The notes: generated by a model not told the origin, from the sequence alone. DNA of 64,000 nucleotides from Paracoccus hibiscisoli (GCF_005048265.1 NZ_SUNH01000018.1:1-64000); one strand, 5' to 3'. Positions 28,669 through 37,557 are shown, numbered from the stretch's first letter. Program-made: numbers and translations.

Positions 28669-29669
28669 TCTGCATCCTCCCACAGCAATTCGTCATCCCC
28701 AAGCGGCGCCAGCATGGCGCGCAGCTTGTCCTCGGTCGGGTCCTGGCGCCAGACGGGCTGGCGGTCCTTGTCGATGATCTGGGCCCGCACGCCCTCCAGG
28801 AAATCGCTGTCCGCGGTGGCACGGGCGGTAAAGCGGAACTCTCGGCTCAGCGATTGCTGCATCCGGGTGTCGGCGCGGGCGGCGCGCACCATCGCAAGGC
28901 CCGCGGCCATCGACAGCGGCGCGTTGCGGCGCAGGGGGGCTAGCGCCTCGGTATCGCCCGCGGCCTCCAGCGCCGCGATGATCTCGGGCAGGGTGCGGCC
29001 GCCGAACGCGGACAGGTCGCGCCGGTCCAGCGTGGCGGCGGGCGCGGGCTGGCCGCGCAGCATCGCGACATCGCCGTCCTGCTCCAGCGTGGCGATCAGG
29101 GCGGGCCAGTCGACTTCGGGGATGAAGAGGTCCGCGAAGCCCGCATGGATCGCGTCGCCCGGACCCATCCGTGCGCCGGTCAGCGCCAGGTATTCGCCGA
29201 TCCGCCCCGGCGCGCGCGACAACAGCCATGTGCCGCCGACATCGGGGATCAGGCCGATGCCGCTTTCGGGCATGGCGATGCGGGTCGTGTCGCCCACGAT
29301 GCGATGGCTGGCATGGCCGCCCACCCCCACGCCGCCGCCCATGACAAAGCCCTGCATGAAGGCCACGATGGGTTTCGGGAAATCGGCGATGGCCGCGTTC
29401 ATGCGGTATTCGTCGCGAAAGAAGTCGCGGCCCAGCTGGTGATCGCCCGCCAGACCCGCGTGATACACCGCCGCGATGTCGCCACCCGCGCAAAAGGCGC
29501 GGTCGCCCTGGGCGTCGATGACGACCAGCGCCACGGCGTCATCGCCCTGCCAGTCGTCCAGCGCGCGGTGGATGGCCAGCGCCATGTCATGGGTCAGCGC
29601 ATTCAGCGCCTGCGGCCGGGCCAGCGTGATGCGGCCCGCGCGCCCGGTGATGCGGATATGCAGGTCCAT
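28665..29669 (-). CDS. 3-hydroxyisobutyryl-CoA hydrolase (crotonase family)
   Basis: A 334-residue crotonase-fold enzyme that releases 3-hydroxyisobutyrate from its CoA ester. It shows the crotonase CoA-binding and oxyanion segments (DRAFCAGGDIAAVY and PKPIVAFMQGFVMGGGVGVG), and the catalytic region MPESGIGLIPDVGGTWLLSR, which is characteristic of HIBCH rather than enoyl-CoA hydratases. The C-terminal extension (about 270-334) also fits HIBCH. It lies 3 bp after the acyl-CoA dehydrogenase gene and overlaps mmsB. Confidence 0.92.
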   Translation of the reverse strand: MDLHIRITGRAGRITLARPQALNALTHDMALAIHRALDDWQGDDAVALVVIDAQGDRAFCAGGDIAAVYHAGLAGDHQLGRDFFRDEYRMNAAIADFPKPIVAFMQGFVMGGGVGVGGHASHRIVGDTTRIAMPESGIGLIPDVGGTWLLSRAPGRIGEYLALTGARMGPGDAIHAGFADLFIPEVDWPALIATLEQDGDVAMLRGQPAPAATLDRRDLSAFGGRTLPEIIAALEAAGDTEALAPLRRNAPLSMAAGLAMVRAARADTRMQQSLSREFRFTARATADSDFLEGVRAQIIDKDRQPVWRQDPTEDKLRAMLAPLGDDELLWEDAE

Positions 29670-29672
29670 GCC

Positions 29673-30818
29673 TCAGCCCCTTTCCGCCAGAAGGGCGCGT
29701 CCGATGATCAGGCGCATGATCTCATTCGTGCCCTCCAGGATCTGGTGGACGCGCAGGTCGCGGACGATCTTTTCGATGCCGTAATCGGCCAGATAGCCAT
29801 AGCCGCCATGCAGCTGCAGACACTGGTTGGCGACCTCGAAGGCGCGGTCGGTGACGTGCAGCTTGGCCATGGCGCAGAATTTGGTGGCGTCGGGCGTGCC
29901 CTGGTCCAGCTTCCAGGCGGCCTGGCGCAGGAAGATTCGGCTGGATTGCAGGGCGGTCTCCATCTCGGCCAGGCGGAACTGCAGGGCCTGGAACTGGTCC
30001 AGCGATTTGCCGAACGCCTTGCGGTCGCCCATATAGGCCACCGTCTGATCCAACGCGGCCTGCGCCCCGCCCAGGGCGGCTGCGGCGATGTTCAGGCGAC
30101 CGCCGTCAAGGCCAGCCATCGCATAGCTGAAGCCGCGACCCTCCTCGCCCAGCAGGTTGCCCTGGGGGATGACGCAATCGTCGAACTGGACCTGGGCGGT
30201 GGGTTGGGACCGCCAGCCCATCTTGTCCTCAAGGCCGCCGAAGGACAGGCCCGGCGTGCCGTCGGGCACGATCACGGTGCTGATCCCCTTGGGGCCGTCC
30301 GCGCCGGTGCGCACCATGGCAATATAGGCGTCGCTGTAGCCGCCGCCGCTGATGAAGGCCTTGGTCCCGTTCAGGCGCCAACCCTGATCGTCGCGGTCCG
30401 CGCGGGTGCGCAGGGCGGCCGCGTCGGAACCGGAGCCCGGTTCGGTCAGGCAATAGCTGAAGATCGTCGTCATCGAACACAGGTCGGGCAGCCAGCGGGC
30501 GCGGGCCTCGTCGCTGCCGAACTTGTCGATCATGCCGCCGCACATGTTGTGGATCGACAGGAAGGACGCGACCGAAGGGCAGGCCATCGACAGCGCCTCG
30601 AAGACCAGCGTGCCGTCCAGGCGCGACAGACCCGTGCCGCCGTGATCCTCGGAGACGAAGATGCCGCCCAGGCCCAGGGCCGCCACATCGGGCCAGAGGT
30701 CGCGGGGGATGGTGCCCTGAGCCTCCCATGCGCGGGCATGGGGCGCGATGCGGTCGGCCCCGAAATCGCGGGCCATGTCAAAGATGGCCTGCTGTTCCTC
30801 GGTCAGTGCGAAATCCAT
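29673..30818 (-). CDS. Acyl-CoA dehydrogenase, probable isobutyryl-CoA dehydrogenase
   Basis: A 381-residue flavoprotein. The N-terminal helical domain starts MDFALTEEQQAIFDMARDF. The FAD-binding segment is YCLTEPGSGSDAAALRTRA with KAFISGGGYSD. The catalytic base is Glu362 in LEGTNEIMR. Acyl-CoA dehydrogenases cannot be assigned to substrate from motifs alone; isobutyryl-CoA is inferred from position, since the next two genes carry out the following steps of valine degradation (the hydratase step is not encoded here). Electrons would pass to ETF. A near-perfect 17-bp palindrome upstream may be the operator of the operon. Confidence 0.9.
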   Translation of the reverse strand: MDFALTEEQQAIFDMARDFGADRIAPHARAWEAQGTIPRDLWPDVAALGLGGIFVSEDHGGTGLSRLDGTLVFEALSMACPSVASFLSIHNMCGGMIDKFGSDEARARWLPDLCSMTTIFSYCLTEPGSGSDAAALRTRADRDDQGWRLNGTKAFISGGGYSDAYIAMVRTGADGPKGISTVIVPDGTPGLSFGGLEDKMGWRSQPTAQVQFDDCVIPQGNLLGEEGRGFSYAMAGLDGGRLNIAAAALGGAQAALDQTVAYMGDRKAFGKSLDQFQALQFRLAEMETALQSSRIFLRQAAWKLDQGTPDATKFCAMAKLHVTDRAFEVANQCLQLHGGYGYLADYGIEKIVRDLRVHQILEGTNEIMRLIIGRALLAERG

Positions 30819-30872
30819 CGGCAGCCCCTCCCCGGACCGTGGTGAATTGAACAGGTGTTTAATTGGCAGATG

Positions 30873-30889
30873 TTGCGACAGTGTTGCAA
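30873..30889. promoter_or_regulatory. Palindromic operator candidate of the acyl-CoA dehydrogenase operon
   Basis: TTGCGACA-G-TGTTGCAA has 8-bp arms with one mismatch, 55-71 bp upstream of the ATG at 30818. It overlaps a possible -35 element (TTGCAA on the minus strand). This is the shape bound by TetR- or MerR-type regulators of branched-chain acyl-CoA catabolism. Confidence 0.4.
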
Positions 30890-30893
30890 GCGG

Positions 30894-32024
30894 TCAGAGG
30901 TCGCGGGTGAACTCCTGCGTCAGGTGGTGGGTGACGGCTCGCAGGGCCTGGGTCCTGTCGGCACCGGCCTGGCGGGCGCGGGCGTGGACCGCGCGCTGTG
31001 CCTCGGAGGCGGTGCCGTGGGTCACCATCTCGCGCAGGCGGGCGACATGCGGCTGACAGTCCAGCGCATCGGCATCCTGCGCGATCAGGCCCAACCAGTC
31101 GTCCGCGATCTGCTGGAACGGGATGATCCGGCCAGCGCCAAAGTCGATCATCCCCTCGGTCGTGCCATAGCGGAGCGCGCGCCAGCGGTTCTCGGCCAGA
31201 AGGAAGGGCTCGTACTGTCGCCAGCGCTGATTGCTGCGCGACAGGCGCCACAGCATACGCAGGGTGGTCTGGATCAAGGCGGCCAGCGTCAGCGCATCCT
31301 CGATCCGCGGGCAGGCGTCGCAGATGCGGGTCTCCAGCGTGGGGTATTTGCTGCTGGGGCGCAGGTCCCACCAGATCTTGCTGCTGTCCTCGATAATGCC
31401 CAGGTCGGTCAGGGCCTGGACCGAGCGTTCGAACTCGTCCCAACTGCCCATCTGCGGGGGCAGGCCGGTGCGGGGCATGTCGCCGAAGACCGTGGTGCGA
31501 TAGGAGGCAAGGCCGGTATCCTCGCCCAGCCAGTAGGGGCTGGAGGCCGACAGGGCCAGCAGATGCGGCAGGAAATAGGCCAGCTGGTTCATCAGGTCGA
31601 TGCGCAGCGCGGGGTCGGGGATGCCCACATGCACATGCATGCCGCAGATCAGCATGCGCCGCGCCACGCCGCCCATGTCGCGCGACAGCTGGTTATAGCG
31701 GTCCTTGTCGGTGTGATCCTGATCGCGCCAATCCGCGAAGGGGTGACAGGAGGCCGAGATGGGGGCCAGCCCGTATTCGGCGGCGCGCCGCGCGACGGTG
31801 CCGCGCAGATGGCGCAGGTGATCGCCTGCCGCGCGGATGTCGGCGCTGACCGGGGTGCCGATCTCGACCTGGCAGCGCAGGAATTCGGGGCTGACCTGGT
31901 CGCCCAGATCGGCCGTGAGCGCCTGCATCAGTGCCTCGGGGGCTGCGGCCAGCTGCAGGGTGTCGGCATCGACGAGAAGGTATTCCTCTTCGATGCCCAG
32001 GGTGAAGTCGGGATCAGTCGTCAT
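30894..32024 (-). CDS. YbdK-family carboxylate-amine ligase (GCS2)
   Basis: A 376-residue protein of the glutamate-cysteine ligase type 2 family. The signature opening is [28 protein letters not shown], the SSPYW segment, and the C-terminal [17 protein letters not shown] / HHLTQEF are typical. E. coli YbdK has weak glutamate-cysteine ligase activity; the physiological substrate is unknown, and EgtA-like roles are possible. The frame is open further upstream, across a GC-rich repeat, but ATG 32024 starts the family sequence. It separates mmsA from the rest of the valine genes and has no evident part in that pathway. Confidence 0.88.
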   Translation of the reverse strand: MTTDPDFTLGIEEEYLLVDADTLQLAAAPEALMQALTADLGDQVSPEFLRCQVEIGTPVSADIRAAGDHLRHLRGTVARRAAEYGLAPISASCHPFADWRDQDHTDKDRYNQLSRDMGGVARRMLICGMHVHVGIPDPALRIDLMNQLAYFLPHLLALSASSPYWLGEDTGLASYRTTVFGDMPRTGLPPQMGSWDEFERSVQALTDLGIIEDSSKIWWDLRPSSKYPTLETRICDACPRIEDALTLAALIQTTLRMLWRLSRSNQRWRQYEPFLLAENRWRALRYGTTEGMIDFGAGRIIPFQQIADDWLGLIAQDADALDCQPHVARLREMVTHGTASEAQRAVHARARQAGADRTQALRAVTHHLTQEFTRDL

Positions 32025-32056
32025 GGGTCCGTCCTGGTTGCCACGACGCGCCGGGC

Positions 32057-32104
32057 TTGCGTCCCGCGAGGTGCCGGGGGGCTGGCTGCCCCCCGGACCC
32101 CCCG
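32057..32104. repeat. Dispersed GC-rich palindromic repeat, copy A
   Basis: TTGCGTCCCGC followed by a G-run/C-run hairpin and CCCCCCG. This is a divergent member of the family seen at 42551-42594 and 60449-60492. It sits between mmsA and the YbdK-type gene and could form a strong hairpin in the transcript. Confidence 0.6.
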
Positions 32105-32127
32105 CCACGTCGCGTGCCGTATCGGCG

Positions 32128-33627
32128 TCAGTCCATGGCCTTGAAGTTGAACTCTCCGCCTTCCTTGATGCCCGACGGCCAGCGGGCCGTCACGGTCTTG
32201 GTCCGCGTATAGAAGCGGAACGCATCCGGGCCGTGCTGGTTCAGGTCGCCAAAGCCCGATTTCTTCCAGCCGCCGAAGGTGTGATAGGCCAGCGGCACCG
32301 GGATCGGCACGTTGATGCCGACCATGCCGATATTGATGCGGTTCGCGAAATCGCGCGCCGTGTCGCCATCGCGGGTATAGATCGCGGTGCCGTTGCCGTA
32401 TTCGTGGTCCATGGCCAGCTTGATCGCGTCCTCGTAGGTCGCGGCGCGGACGGTGGACAGGACCGGGCCGAAGATCTCGGTCTTGTAGATGTCCATGTCA
32501 GGGGTCACGCGGTCGAACAGGTGGGGCCCGACGAAGAAGCCGTCCTCGTAGCCCTGCAGGTTGAAGTCGCGGCCGTCCACCACCAGCTCGGCGCCCTGAT
32601 CGACGCCGGTCTGGATCAGGCGCAGGATGTTCTCCTTGGCGGCCTTGGTCACCACGGGGCCGTAGTCGATGTCGTTTCCGGCGGTCCAGGGGCCGACCTT
32701 CAGCTTTTCGATCCGCGGGATCAGCTTTTCGATCAGCGCGTCGGCGGTCTTGTCGCCCACCGGCACCGCGACCGAGATCGCCATGCAGCGTTCGCCCGCA
32801 GCGCCGAAACCGGCACCGACCAGCGCATCGGCGGCCTGATCCAGGTCGGCATCGGGCATGATGATCATGTGGTTCTTGGCGCCGCCAAAGCACTGCGCGC
32901 GCTTGCCGGTCGCGGCGGCGCGTTCATAGATGTATTGCGCGATCGGGGTCGAGCCGACAAAGCCCACGGCCTGGATGACCTCGCTGTCCAGGATCGCGTC
33001 GACCGATTCCTTGTCGCCGTTCACCACCTGCAGCACGCCGTCGGGCAGCCCCGCCTCCTGCAGCAGCTTGGCCAGCATCAGGGGCACCGAGGGATCACGC
33101 TCGGACGGTTTCAGGATCATAGCGTTGCCGGCGGACAGGGCAGGGCCCATCTTCCACAGCGGGATCATGGCGGGAAAGTTGAAGGGGGTGATGCCCGCGA
33201 CCACGCCCAGGGGCTGGCGCATGGAATACATGTCGATGCCGGGACCGGCGCTGTCGGTGAAGTCGCCTTTGAGCAGATGCGGCGCGCCGATGCAGAACTC
33301 AATCACCTCCAGCCCGCGCTGGATGTCGCCCTTGGCGTCGGGGAAGGTCTTGCCGTGCTCGGAGGAGAGAACCTCGGCCAGCTTGTCCATGTCGCGGTTG
33401 ATCAGGCCGACAAAGGCCATCATCACGCGCGCCCGGCGCTGCGGGTTGGTGGCGCCCCATGCGATCTGGGCCTTGGCGGCGCGGGCGATGGCGTCGTCCA
33501 TCTCGGCCTTGGTGATCAGCGACAGGCGGGCCTGAACCTCGCCCGTGGCGGGATTGTAGACATCGGAAAACCGGCCCGAGGTGCCTTTGACTTCCTTGCC
33601 GTCGATCCAGTGATGTATCTCTTTCAT
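32128..33627 (-). CDS. mmsA: Methylmalonate-semialdehyde dehydrogenase (CoA-acylating)
   Basis: A 499-residue aldehyde dehydrogenase that converts methylmalonate semialdehyde to propionyl-CoA, the last step of valine catabolism. It opens [20 protein letters not shown], has the MmsA-type [19 protein letters not shown], and the nucleophile Cys281 in [11 protein letters not shown]. It ends with the family-type [12 protein letters not shown] region. ATG 33627 has GCAGGAGG upstream. It is divergent from a LysR gene across about 100 bp containing palindromes that probably control it. Confidence 0.96.
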   Translation of the reverse strand: MKEIHHWIDGKEVKGTSGRFSDVYNPATGEVQARLSLITKAEMDDAIARAAKAQIAWGATNPQRRARVMMAFVGLINRDMDKLAEVLSSEHGKTFPDAKGDIQRGLEVIEFCIGAPHLLKGDFTDSAGPGIDMYSMRQPLGVVAGITPFNFPAMIPLWKMGPALSAGNAMILKPSERDPSVPLMLAKLLQEAGLPDGVLQVVNGDKESVDAILDSEVIQAVGFVGSTPIAQYIYERAAATGKRAQCFGGAKNHMIIMPDADLDQAADALVGAGFGAAGERCMAISVAVPVGDKTADALIEKLIPRIEKLKVGPWTAGNDIDYGPVVTKAAKENILRLIQTGVDQGAELVVDGRDFNLQGYEDGFFVGPHLFDRVTPDMDIYKTEIFGPVLSTVRAATYEDAIKLAMDHEYGNGTAIYTRDGDTARDFANRINIGMVGINVPIPVPLAYHTFGGWKKSGFGDLNQHGPDAFRFYTRTKTVTARWPSGIKEGGEFNFKAMD

Positions 33628-33693
33628 CGCATCCTCCTGCAACTGTTGGGCGCAGCCTAGTCTTGCGGATTTGCGGAATAAAGGGGAATGCTG

Positions 33694-33708
33694 GCAAAAG
33701 GGTTTTGC
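33694..33708. promoter_or_regulatory. Palindrome between mmsA and the LysR gene
   Basis: GCAAAA-GGG-TTTTGC is a perfect inverted repeat, centred about 75 bp upstream of mmsA and 28 bp upstream of the LysR start. It fits a LysR-type operator used for both genes. Confidence 0.5.
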
Positions 33709-33719
33709 GTTTTTGCAAA
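33704..33719. promoter_or_regulatory. TTTGCAAA element (ScfR/RamB-type site candidate)
   Basis: TTTGC-N6-GCAAA contains a full TTTGCAAA at 33712-33719, the core of the binding site known for RamB and related short-chain acyl-CoA regulators. The same octamer lies at the start of the ScfR-type gene at 41208. It overlaps the adjacent palindrome by five bases. Confidence 0.45.
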
Positions 33720-33728
33720 GGCAGCGGC

Positions 33729-34640
33729 ATGGACTGGGACGATCTGCGCATCTTTCTGGCCGTCGCGCGGGCCGAGAGCCTGTCGGGCGCGGGGCGCAGG
33801 CTGGCGATGGACGCGTCCACCGTGGGCCGCCGCATCGCCCGCCTGGAGGGGGCTGTGGGTGCGGCGCTGTTTCTCAAGACGCCGACGGGCTATCAGCTGA
33901 CCGCCGAAGGGTCGCGCCTGATGGCCCCGGCCGAGGCGGCCGAGCTGGCCGCCACCGCCGCGACCGAGGCCGTCACCGGCGAGGCGGGCCTGACCGGACA
34001 GCTGCGCATCGGCGCGCCGGATGGCTGCGCGAATTATCTGCTGCCGCAGGTGGCGCGCGATCTGTGCGACGCCCATCCGGGGCTGGAGATCCAGATCGTG
34101 GCCCTGCCGCGCGTCGTCAACCTGACCCGGCGGGAGGCCGACATGGCCATCACCGTGTCGCCCCCCGATGCGGGGCGGCTGATGGTGCAGCGGTTGACCG
34201 ACTATCACCTGCATCTGGCCGGGCATGCCGATTATCTGGCGTGCCACCCGCCGCTGCGCACGCTGGCCGATCTGCGCGGGCACCGGATGATCAGCTATAT
34301 CCCCGACATGATCTTTGACCGCGAGCTGGATTACCTGTCCGCCACCGGGGTCGAGGGGGCGCAGATCAGCAGCAATTCGGTCGCGGTGCAGATGCAGGCG
34401 GTGCGGGCGGGGGCGGGGCTGGGGATCGTGCATGATTTCGCGCTGCCCTTTGCGCCGGGGGTCGTGCCGGTGCTGACCGACCGCATCGCGCTGACGCGCA
34501 GCTTCTGGCTGGTGCGCCACGCCGATGACCGCGCTTCGCGCCGCCTGACGCTGTTGGCCGAGGCGCTGGCGCAGGGCATCCGCGCCGAGGTCGCCCGCCT
34601 GGAGGGGCCGCGACCGTCGGCCCGCGATGGTCGGGCTTGA
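33729..34640 (+). CDS. LysR-family transcriptional regulator
   Basis: 303 residues. The N-terminal winged helix-turn-helix (about 1-60: WDDLRIFLAVARAESLSGAGRRL, STVGRRIARLE) is followed by a linker helix and a periplasmic-binding-like effector domain (LTGQLRIGAPDGCANYLLPQV onward). Divergent arrangement with mmsA and shared palindromes suggest it controls mmsA; the inducer would be a valine-pathway intermediate, by inference. ATG 33729 starts the conserved HTH. It is not a member of the ScfR family, so two regulators may act on this intergenic region. Confidence 0.9.
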   Translation: MDWDDLRIFLAVARAESLSGAGRRLAMDASTVGRRIARLEGAVGAALFLKTPTGYQLTAEGSRLMAPAEAAELAATAATEAVTGEAGLTGQLRIGAPDGCANYLLPQVARDLCDAHPGLEIQIVALPRVVNLTRREADMAITVSPPDAGRLMVQRLTDYHLHLAGHADYLACHPPLRTLADLRGHRMISYIPDMIFDRELDYLSATGVEGAQISSNSVAVQMQAVRAGAGLGIVHDFALPFAPGVVPVLTDRIALTRSFWLVRHADDRASRRLTLLAEALAQGIRAEVARLEGPRPSARDGRA

Positions 34641-34694
34641 CGCGGGCGGATTTGGCGAAAATGATGAGGCCAAGCAAGCCGGAGGGGGCCCATC

Positions 34695-35156
34695 ATGCTG
34701 GTCAAGCAGTTGCTGTCGATGAAATCGGACACCGGCAAGCCGTGGATCGACGCGGGGTCGATCGTGACGATCGCGCCCGACACCACCTTGGCCGAGGCCG
34801 CGCGCCTGCTGGCGGACAAGCGGATCGGTGCGGTGGTTGTGTCCACCGATGGGCGGCGCCCCGACGGCATCCTGTCCGAACGTGACATCGTGCGGCAACT
34901 GGGCAAGCACGGCCCCGAGGTGCTGTCGCAGCCCATCAGCGGCGTGATGACCACCCAGGTCCAGACCTGCACCACCGGAGAGGACGCGCTGACCATCCTG
35001 GAGCGGATGACCCAGGGGCGGTTCCGCCACATGCCGGTCGTGGACGACCAGGGCAACATGCTGGGCGTCATCTCGATCGGGGATGCGGTCAGCGGACGGC
35101 TCAAGGAACTGGCGGCCGAAAAAGAGGCTCTGACCGGCATGATCATGGGCAGCTGA
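34695..35156 (+). CDS. CBS domain protein
   Basis: 153 residues forming one CBS pair (Bateman module): the first repeat is about 15-75 (IVTIAPDTTLAEAARLLADKRIGAVVV, DGILSERDIVRQL), the second about 85-145 (TTQVQTCTTGEDALTILERMTQGRFRHMPVVDD, GVISIGDAV). Such stand-alone modules bind adenosyl nucleotides and may sense energy charge; no partner domain is fused. The ribosome-binding site GGAGG is present. It stands 54 bp after the LysR gene and 90 bp before coaD, same strand. Confidence 0.9.
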   Translation: MLVKQLLSMKSDTGKPWIDAGSIVTIAPDTTLAEAARLLADKRIGAVVVSTDGRRPDGILSERDIVRQLGKHGPEVLSQPISGVMTTQVQTCTTGEDALTILERMTQGRFRHMPVVDDQGNMLGVISIGDAVSGRLKELAAEKEALTGMIMGS

Positions 35157-35246
35157 CGCATCGTCGCAGCCGATCACGATCTTGCAATCACGGGGCAGAT
35201 GCGCTTTGCCTTGCGGGACGACCCCGACACCAAGGACGCGACACCC

Positions 35247-35738
35247 ATGCGCATCGGCCTCTATCCCGGCACGTTCGACCCGATCACGCTGGGGCATATC
35301 GACATCATCCAGCGCGCGATGGCGCTGGTCGACCGGCTGGTGATCGGCGTTGCGATCAACCGCGACAAGGGGCCGCTGTTCGACCTTGAGCGGCGCGTGG
35401 CGATGGTGCAGGCCGAATGCGACGCCATCGTCGCCAAGACCGGCGGAGAGATCGTCGTCCACCCGTTCGAGAACCTGCTGATCGATTGCGCCCGCGACGT
35501 GGGCGCCAGCATCATCGTGCGCGGCCTGCGTGCGGTGGCCGATTTCGAATACGAGTTCCAGATGGTCGGCATGAACCGCGCCCTGGACAGCAGTATCGAG
35601 ACCGTCTTCATGATGGCCGATGCCCGCCGCCAGGCCATCGCCTCCAAGCTGGTCAAGGAGATCGCGCGCCTTGGCGGGGACGTGTCGAAATTCGTCACGC
35701 CCCCCATCGCCGATGCGCTGCGCGAGCGGTACCGCTAG
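35247..35738 (+). CDS. coaD: Phosphopantetheine adenylyltransferase
   Basis: A 163-residue cytosolic nucleotidyltransferase that makes dephospho-CoA from 4'-phosphopantetheine and ATP. The TxxH-type motif TFDPITLGH is at 9-17. IIVRGLRAVADFEYEFQMVGMNR and the C-terminal SKLVKEIARLGGDVSKFV are invariant family segments. It is a hexameric enzyme of normal length. ATG 35247 is the conserved start; the upstream open frame is not part of the protein. Confidence 0.97.
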   Translation: MRIGLYPGTFDPITLGHIDIIQRAMALVDRLVIGVAINRDKGPLFDLERRVAMVQAECDAIVAKTGGEIVVHPFENLLIDCARDVGASIIVRGLRAVADFEYEFQMVGMNRALDSSIETVFMMADARRQAIASKLVKEIARLGGDVSKFVTPPIADALRERYR

Positions 35739-35816
35739 GCTGCGGTTTTCGTTGCCAACACCCCCGCCGCTGGCCTAGCCTTTCCCTCGGACGCGCATGA
35801 GACGAAGGGGAATTTC

Positions 35817-36614
35817 GTGACGCGATCAGACATGCCCACCGCAGATCCCGTGCCGCTGCCCGCCACGCTGCGCCTGTCCGACCTGGGCACGGCGCTGGCA
35901 CTGGGCTGGCGCGATTTTCGCCGGGCGCCTGCCTTTGGCCTGCTGTTCTCGGGCTTTTACGTGGCGGGGGGGTGGGTCATCGCCGCGGTGGCGTTGTCGG
36001 TGGGGCGCGACTGGTGGCTGATCCCCTTCATCCTGGGGTTTCCGCTGATCGCGCCCTTTGCCGCTGTCGGCCTCTACGAGGTCAGCCGCCGGATCGAGCG
36101 GGCCGAGCCCCTGGACTGGCCGCAGGTCATCCGCGTGGTCATCGCGCAAAAGGACCGGCAGGTGCCGTCGATGGCGATGGTGATCCTGCTGATGTTCATG
36201 TTCTGGGTGTTCGTCGCGCACACGATCTTTGCGGTGTTCCTGGGGACCGCGTCGCTGACCCATGTGACAAGCTCGGCCCAGATCCTGATGGAGGGGCGGG
36301 GGCTGGCGATGCTGGCCGTGGGCACGCTGGTGGGGGCGGGGTTCGCGGCGGCGCTGTTCGCCTTTACCGTCGCGGGCCTGCCGCTGCTCCTGGACCGAGA
36401 GGTCGATTTCATCACCGCCATCATCGTCTCGGTCCGGGCGGTGCTGCAGAACCCGGTGGTGCTGGGCCTCTGGGCCGCGCTGATCGCGGGGCTGCTGTTC
36501 CTGGCGATCCTGCCCGGGTTTCTGGGGCTGTTCCTGGTGCTGCCGGTGCTGGGCCATGCCAGTTGGCACCTGTACCGGCAGCTGCTGCCCGACAGTCCCG
36601 ACGGGCTTGCCTAG
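35817..36614 (+). CDS. DUF2189 family integral membrane protein
   Basis: 265 residues with six hydrophobic segments (for example FGLLFSGFYVAGGWVIAAVAL, WLIPFILGFPLIAPFAAVGLY, VILLMFMFWVFVAHTIFAVF, VLGLWAALIAGLLFLAILPGFLGLFLVLPVLGHA). The LPLLLDREVDFITAI motif and the final GHASWHLYRQL are typical of DUF2189. The function is unknown. The start is GTG 35817, with AAGGGG upstream. It is convergent with the FAH-family gene, with 3 bp between the stops. Confidence 0.85.
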   Translation: MTRSDMPTADPVPLPATLRLSDLGTALALGWRDFRRAPAFGLLFSGFYVAGGWVIAAVALSVGRDWWLIPFILGFPLIAPFAAVGLYEVSRRIERAEPLDWPQVIRVVIAQKDRQVPSMAMVILLMFMFWVFVAHTIFAVFLGTASLTHVTSSAQILMEGRGLAMLAVGTLVGAGFAAALFAFTVAGLPLLLDREVDFITAIIVSVRAVLQNPVVLGLWAALIAGLLFLAILPGFLGLFLVLPVLGHASWHLYRQLLPDSPDGLA

Positions 36615-36617
36615 CGA

Positions 36618-37469
36618 TCAGCCGACCACGCGCTGCGTCTGCGTGCCCAGGCCGTCAATGCCAAGCCGCATGACCTGCCCGCCGCGCAGATAGACCGGCG
36701 GCTTCTGCCCCATGCCGACGCCGGGGGGCGTGCCCGTGGTGATCAGATCGCCCGGCATCAGGGTCGCAAAGCGAGAGCAATAGGCGACCAGATGCGCCAC
36801 GCCAAAGACCATCGTCGCGGTGGTGCCGTCCTGGCGCATCGTGCCGTCCACCTCCAGCCACAGGCGCAGGGCCTGGGGGTCCGCGATCTCGTCGCGGGTG
36901 ACCAGCCAGGGGCCGACGGGGCCAAAGCCGTCAAAGCCCTTGCCCTTGTCCCAGCTGCCGCCGCGGCGGATCTGCCAGTCGCGCTCGCTGATGTCGTTGA
37001 TCACGCAATAGCCGGCGACATGGTCCAGCGCGCGATCCTCAGGGATGTCGCGGCCGCCATCGCCGATGACGATGCCCAGCTCGACCTCCCAATCGGTGGC
37101 GGTCGATCCGGCGGGCAGATGCACGTCGTCGTCGGGTCCCGCGATGCAGCTGGTCCATTTGGTGAACAGCACCGGCTCGGACGGGACGTCCATGCCCGAT
37201 TCGGCGGCGTGATCGGCATAGTTCAGGCCGACGCCGATAAACTTGCCCACGCCTGCCACGCAGGCCCCAAGGCGCAGGTCCTGCTGCGGCTGGCCCGGTA
37301 CCAGGGGCAGCGTCGCAGGGTCCAGGGCCGCCAGCCGCGCCAGCCCCGCGGCGGTCAGAGCCGCGCCCGACAGGTCGTCCACATGGCCCGACAGATCGCG
37401 CACGCGGCCCTGATCATCCAGCAACCCCGGCCATTCAGCCCCCGCAGTCCCGTATCGAACCAGCTTCAT
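36618..37469 (-). CDS. Fumarylacetoacetate hydrolase family protein
   Basis: 283 residues: a short N-terminal domain (MKLVRYGTAGAEWPGLLDD) and the FAH catalytic beta-roll (IGVGLNYADHAAESG, PVLFTKWTSCIAGPDDDVHLP, DWEVELGIVIGDGGRDI, GYCVINDISERDWQIRRG, SWDKGKGFDGFGPVGPWLV, LITTGTPPGVGMG). The Glu/Glu/Asp metal ligands lie in VELGIV and the region before it. Relatives act as acylpyruvases, oxaloacetate decarboxylases, or L-fuconate/rhamnonate-pathway hydrolases; the substrate cannot be told here. ATG 37469 is the family start. It is transcribed alone from a promoter region with two palindromes. Confidence 0.9.
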   Translation of the reverse strand: MKLVRYGTAGAEWPGLLDDQGRVRDLSGHVDDLSGAALTAAGLARLAALDPATLPLVPGQPQQDLRLGACVAGVGKFIGVGLNYADHAAESGMDVPSEPVLFTKWTSCIAGPDDDVHLPAGSTATDWEVELGIVIGDGGRDIPEDRALDHVAGYCVINDISERDWQIRRGGSWDKGKGFDGFGPVGPWLVTRDEIADPQALRLWLEVDGTMRQDGTTATMVFGVAHLVAYCSRFATLMPGDLITTGTPPGVGMGQKPPVYLRGGQVMRLGIDGLGTQTQRVVG

Positions 37470-37518
37470 CGCACGTCCTCCTCCGCTTGCCGGGGCATTG
37501 GACCTGTGGCGGCGGTGG

Positions 37519-37557
37519 TTCGCAATGGCGAATCTGAAATCTTTTTCCGACGGGAAA
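37519..37557. promoter_or_regulatory. Two palindromes upstream of the FAH-family gene
   Basis: TTCGC-AATG-GCGAA (37519-37532) and TTTCC-GACG-GGAAA (37544-37557) are both perfect 5-4-5 inverted repeats, with starts 25 bp apart and 50-88 bp upstream of the ATG at 37469. The first resembles IclR-family sites. The remaining part of the 385-bp gene-free stretch (37558-37808) shows no convincing gene or RNA. Confidence 0.4.

Noticed and set aside
29145..30845. Long plus-strand frame opposite the acyl-CoA dehydrogenase and hydrolase genes
   Set aside because: It is a His/Gln/Arg/Gly-rich antisense shadow of two well-supported genes. Similar shadows occur opposite rne, mmsA, scfR, dnaB and purB.
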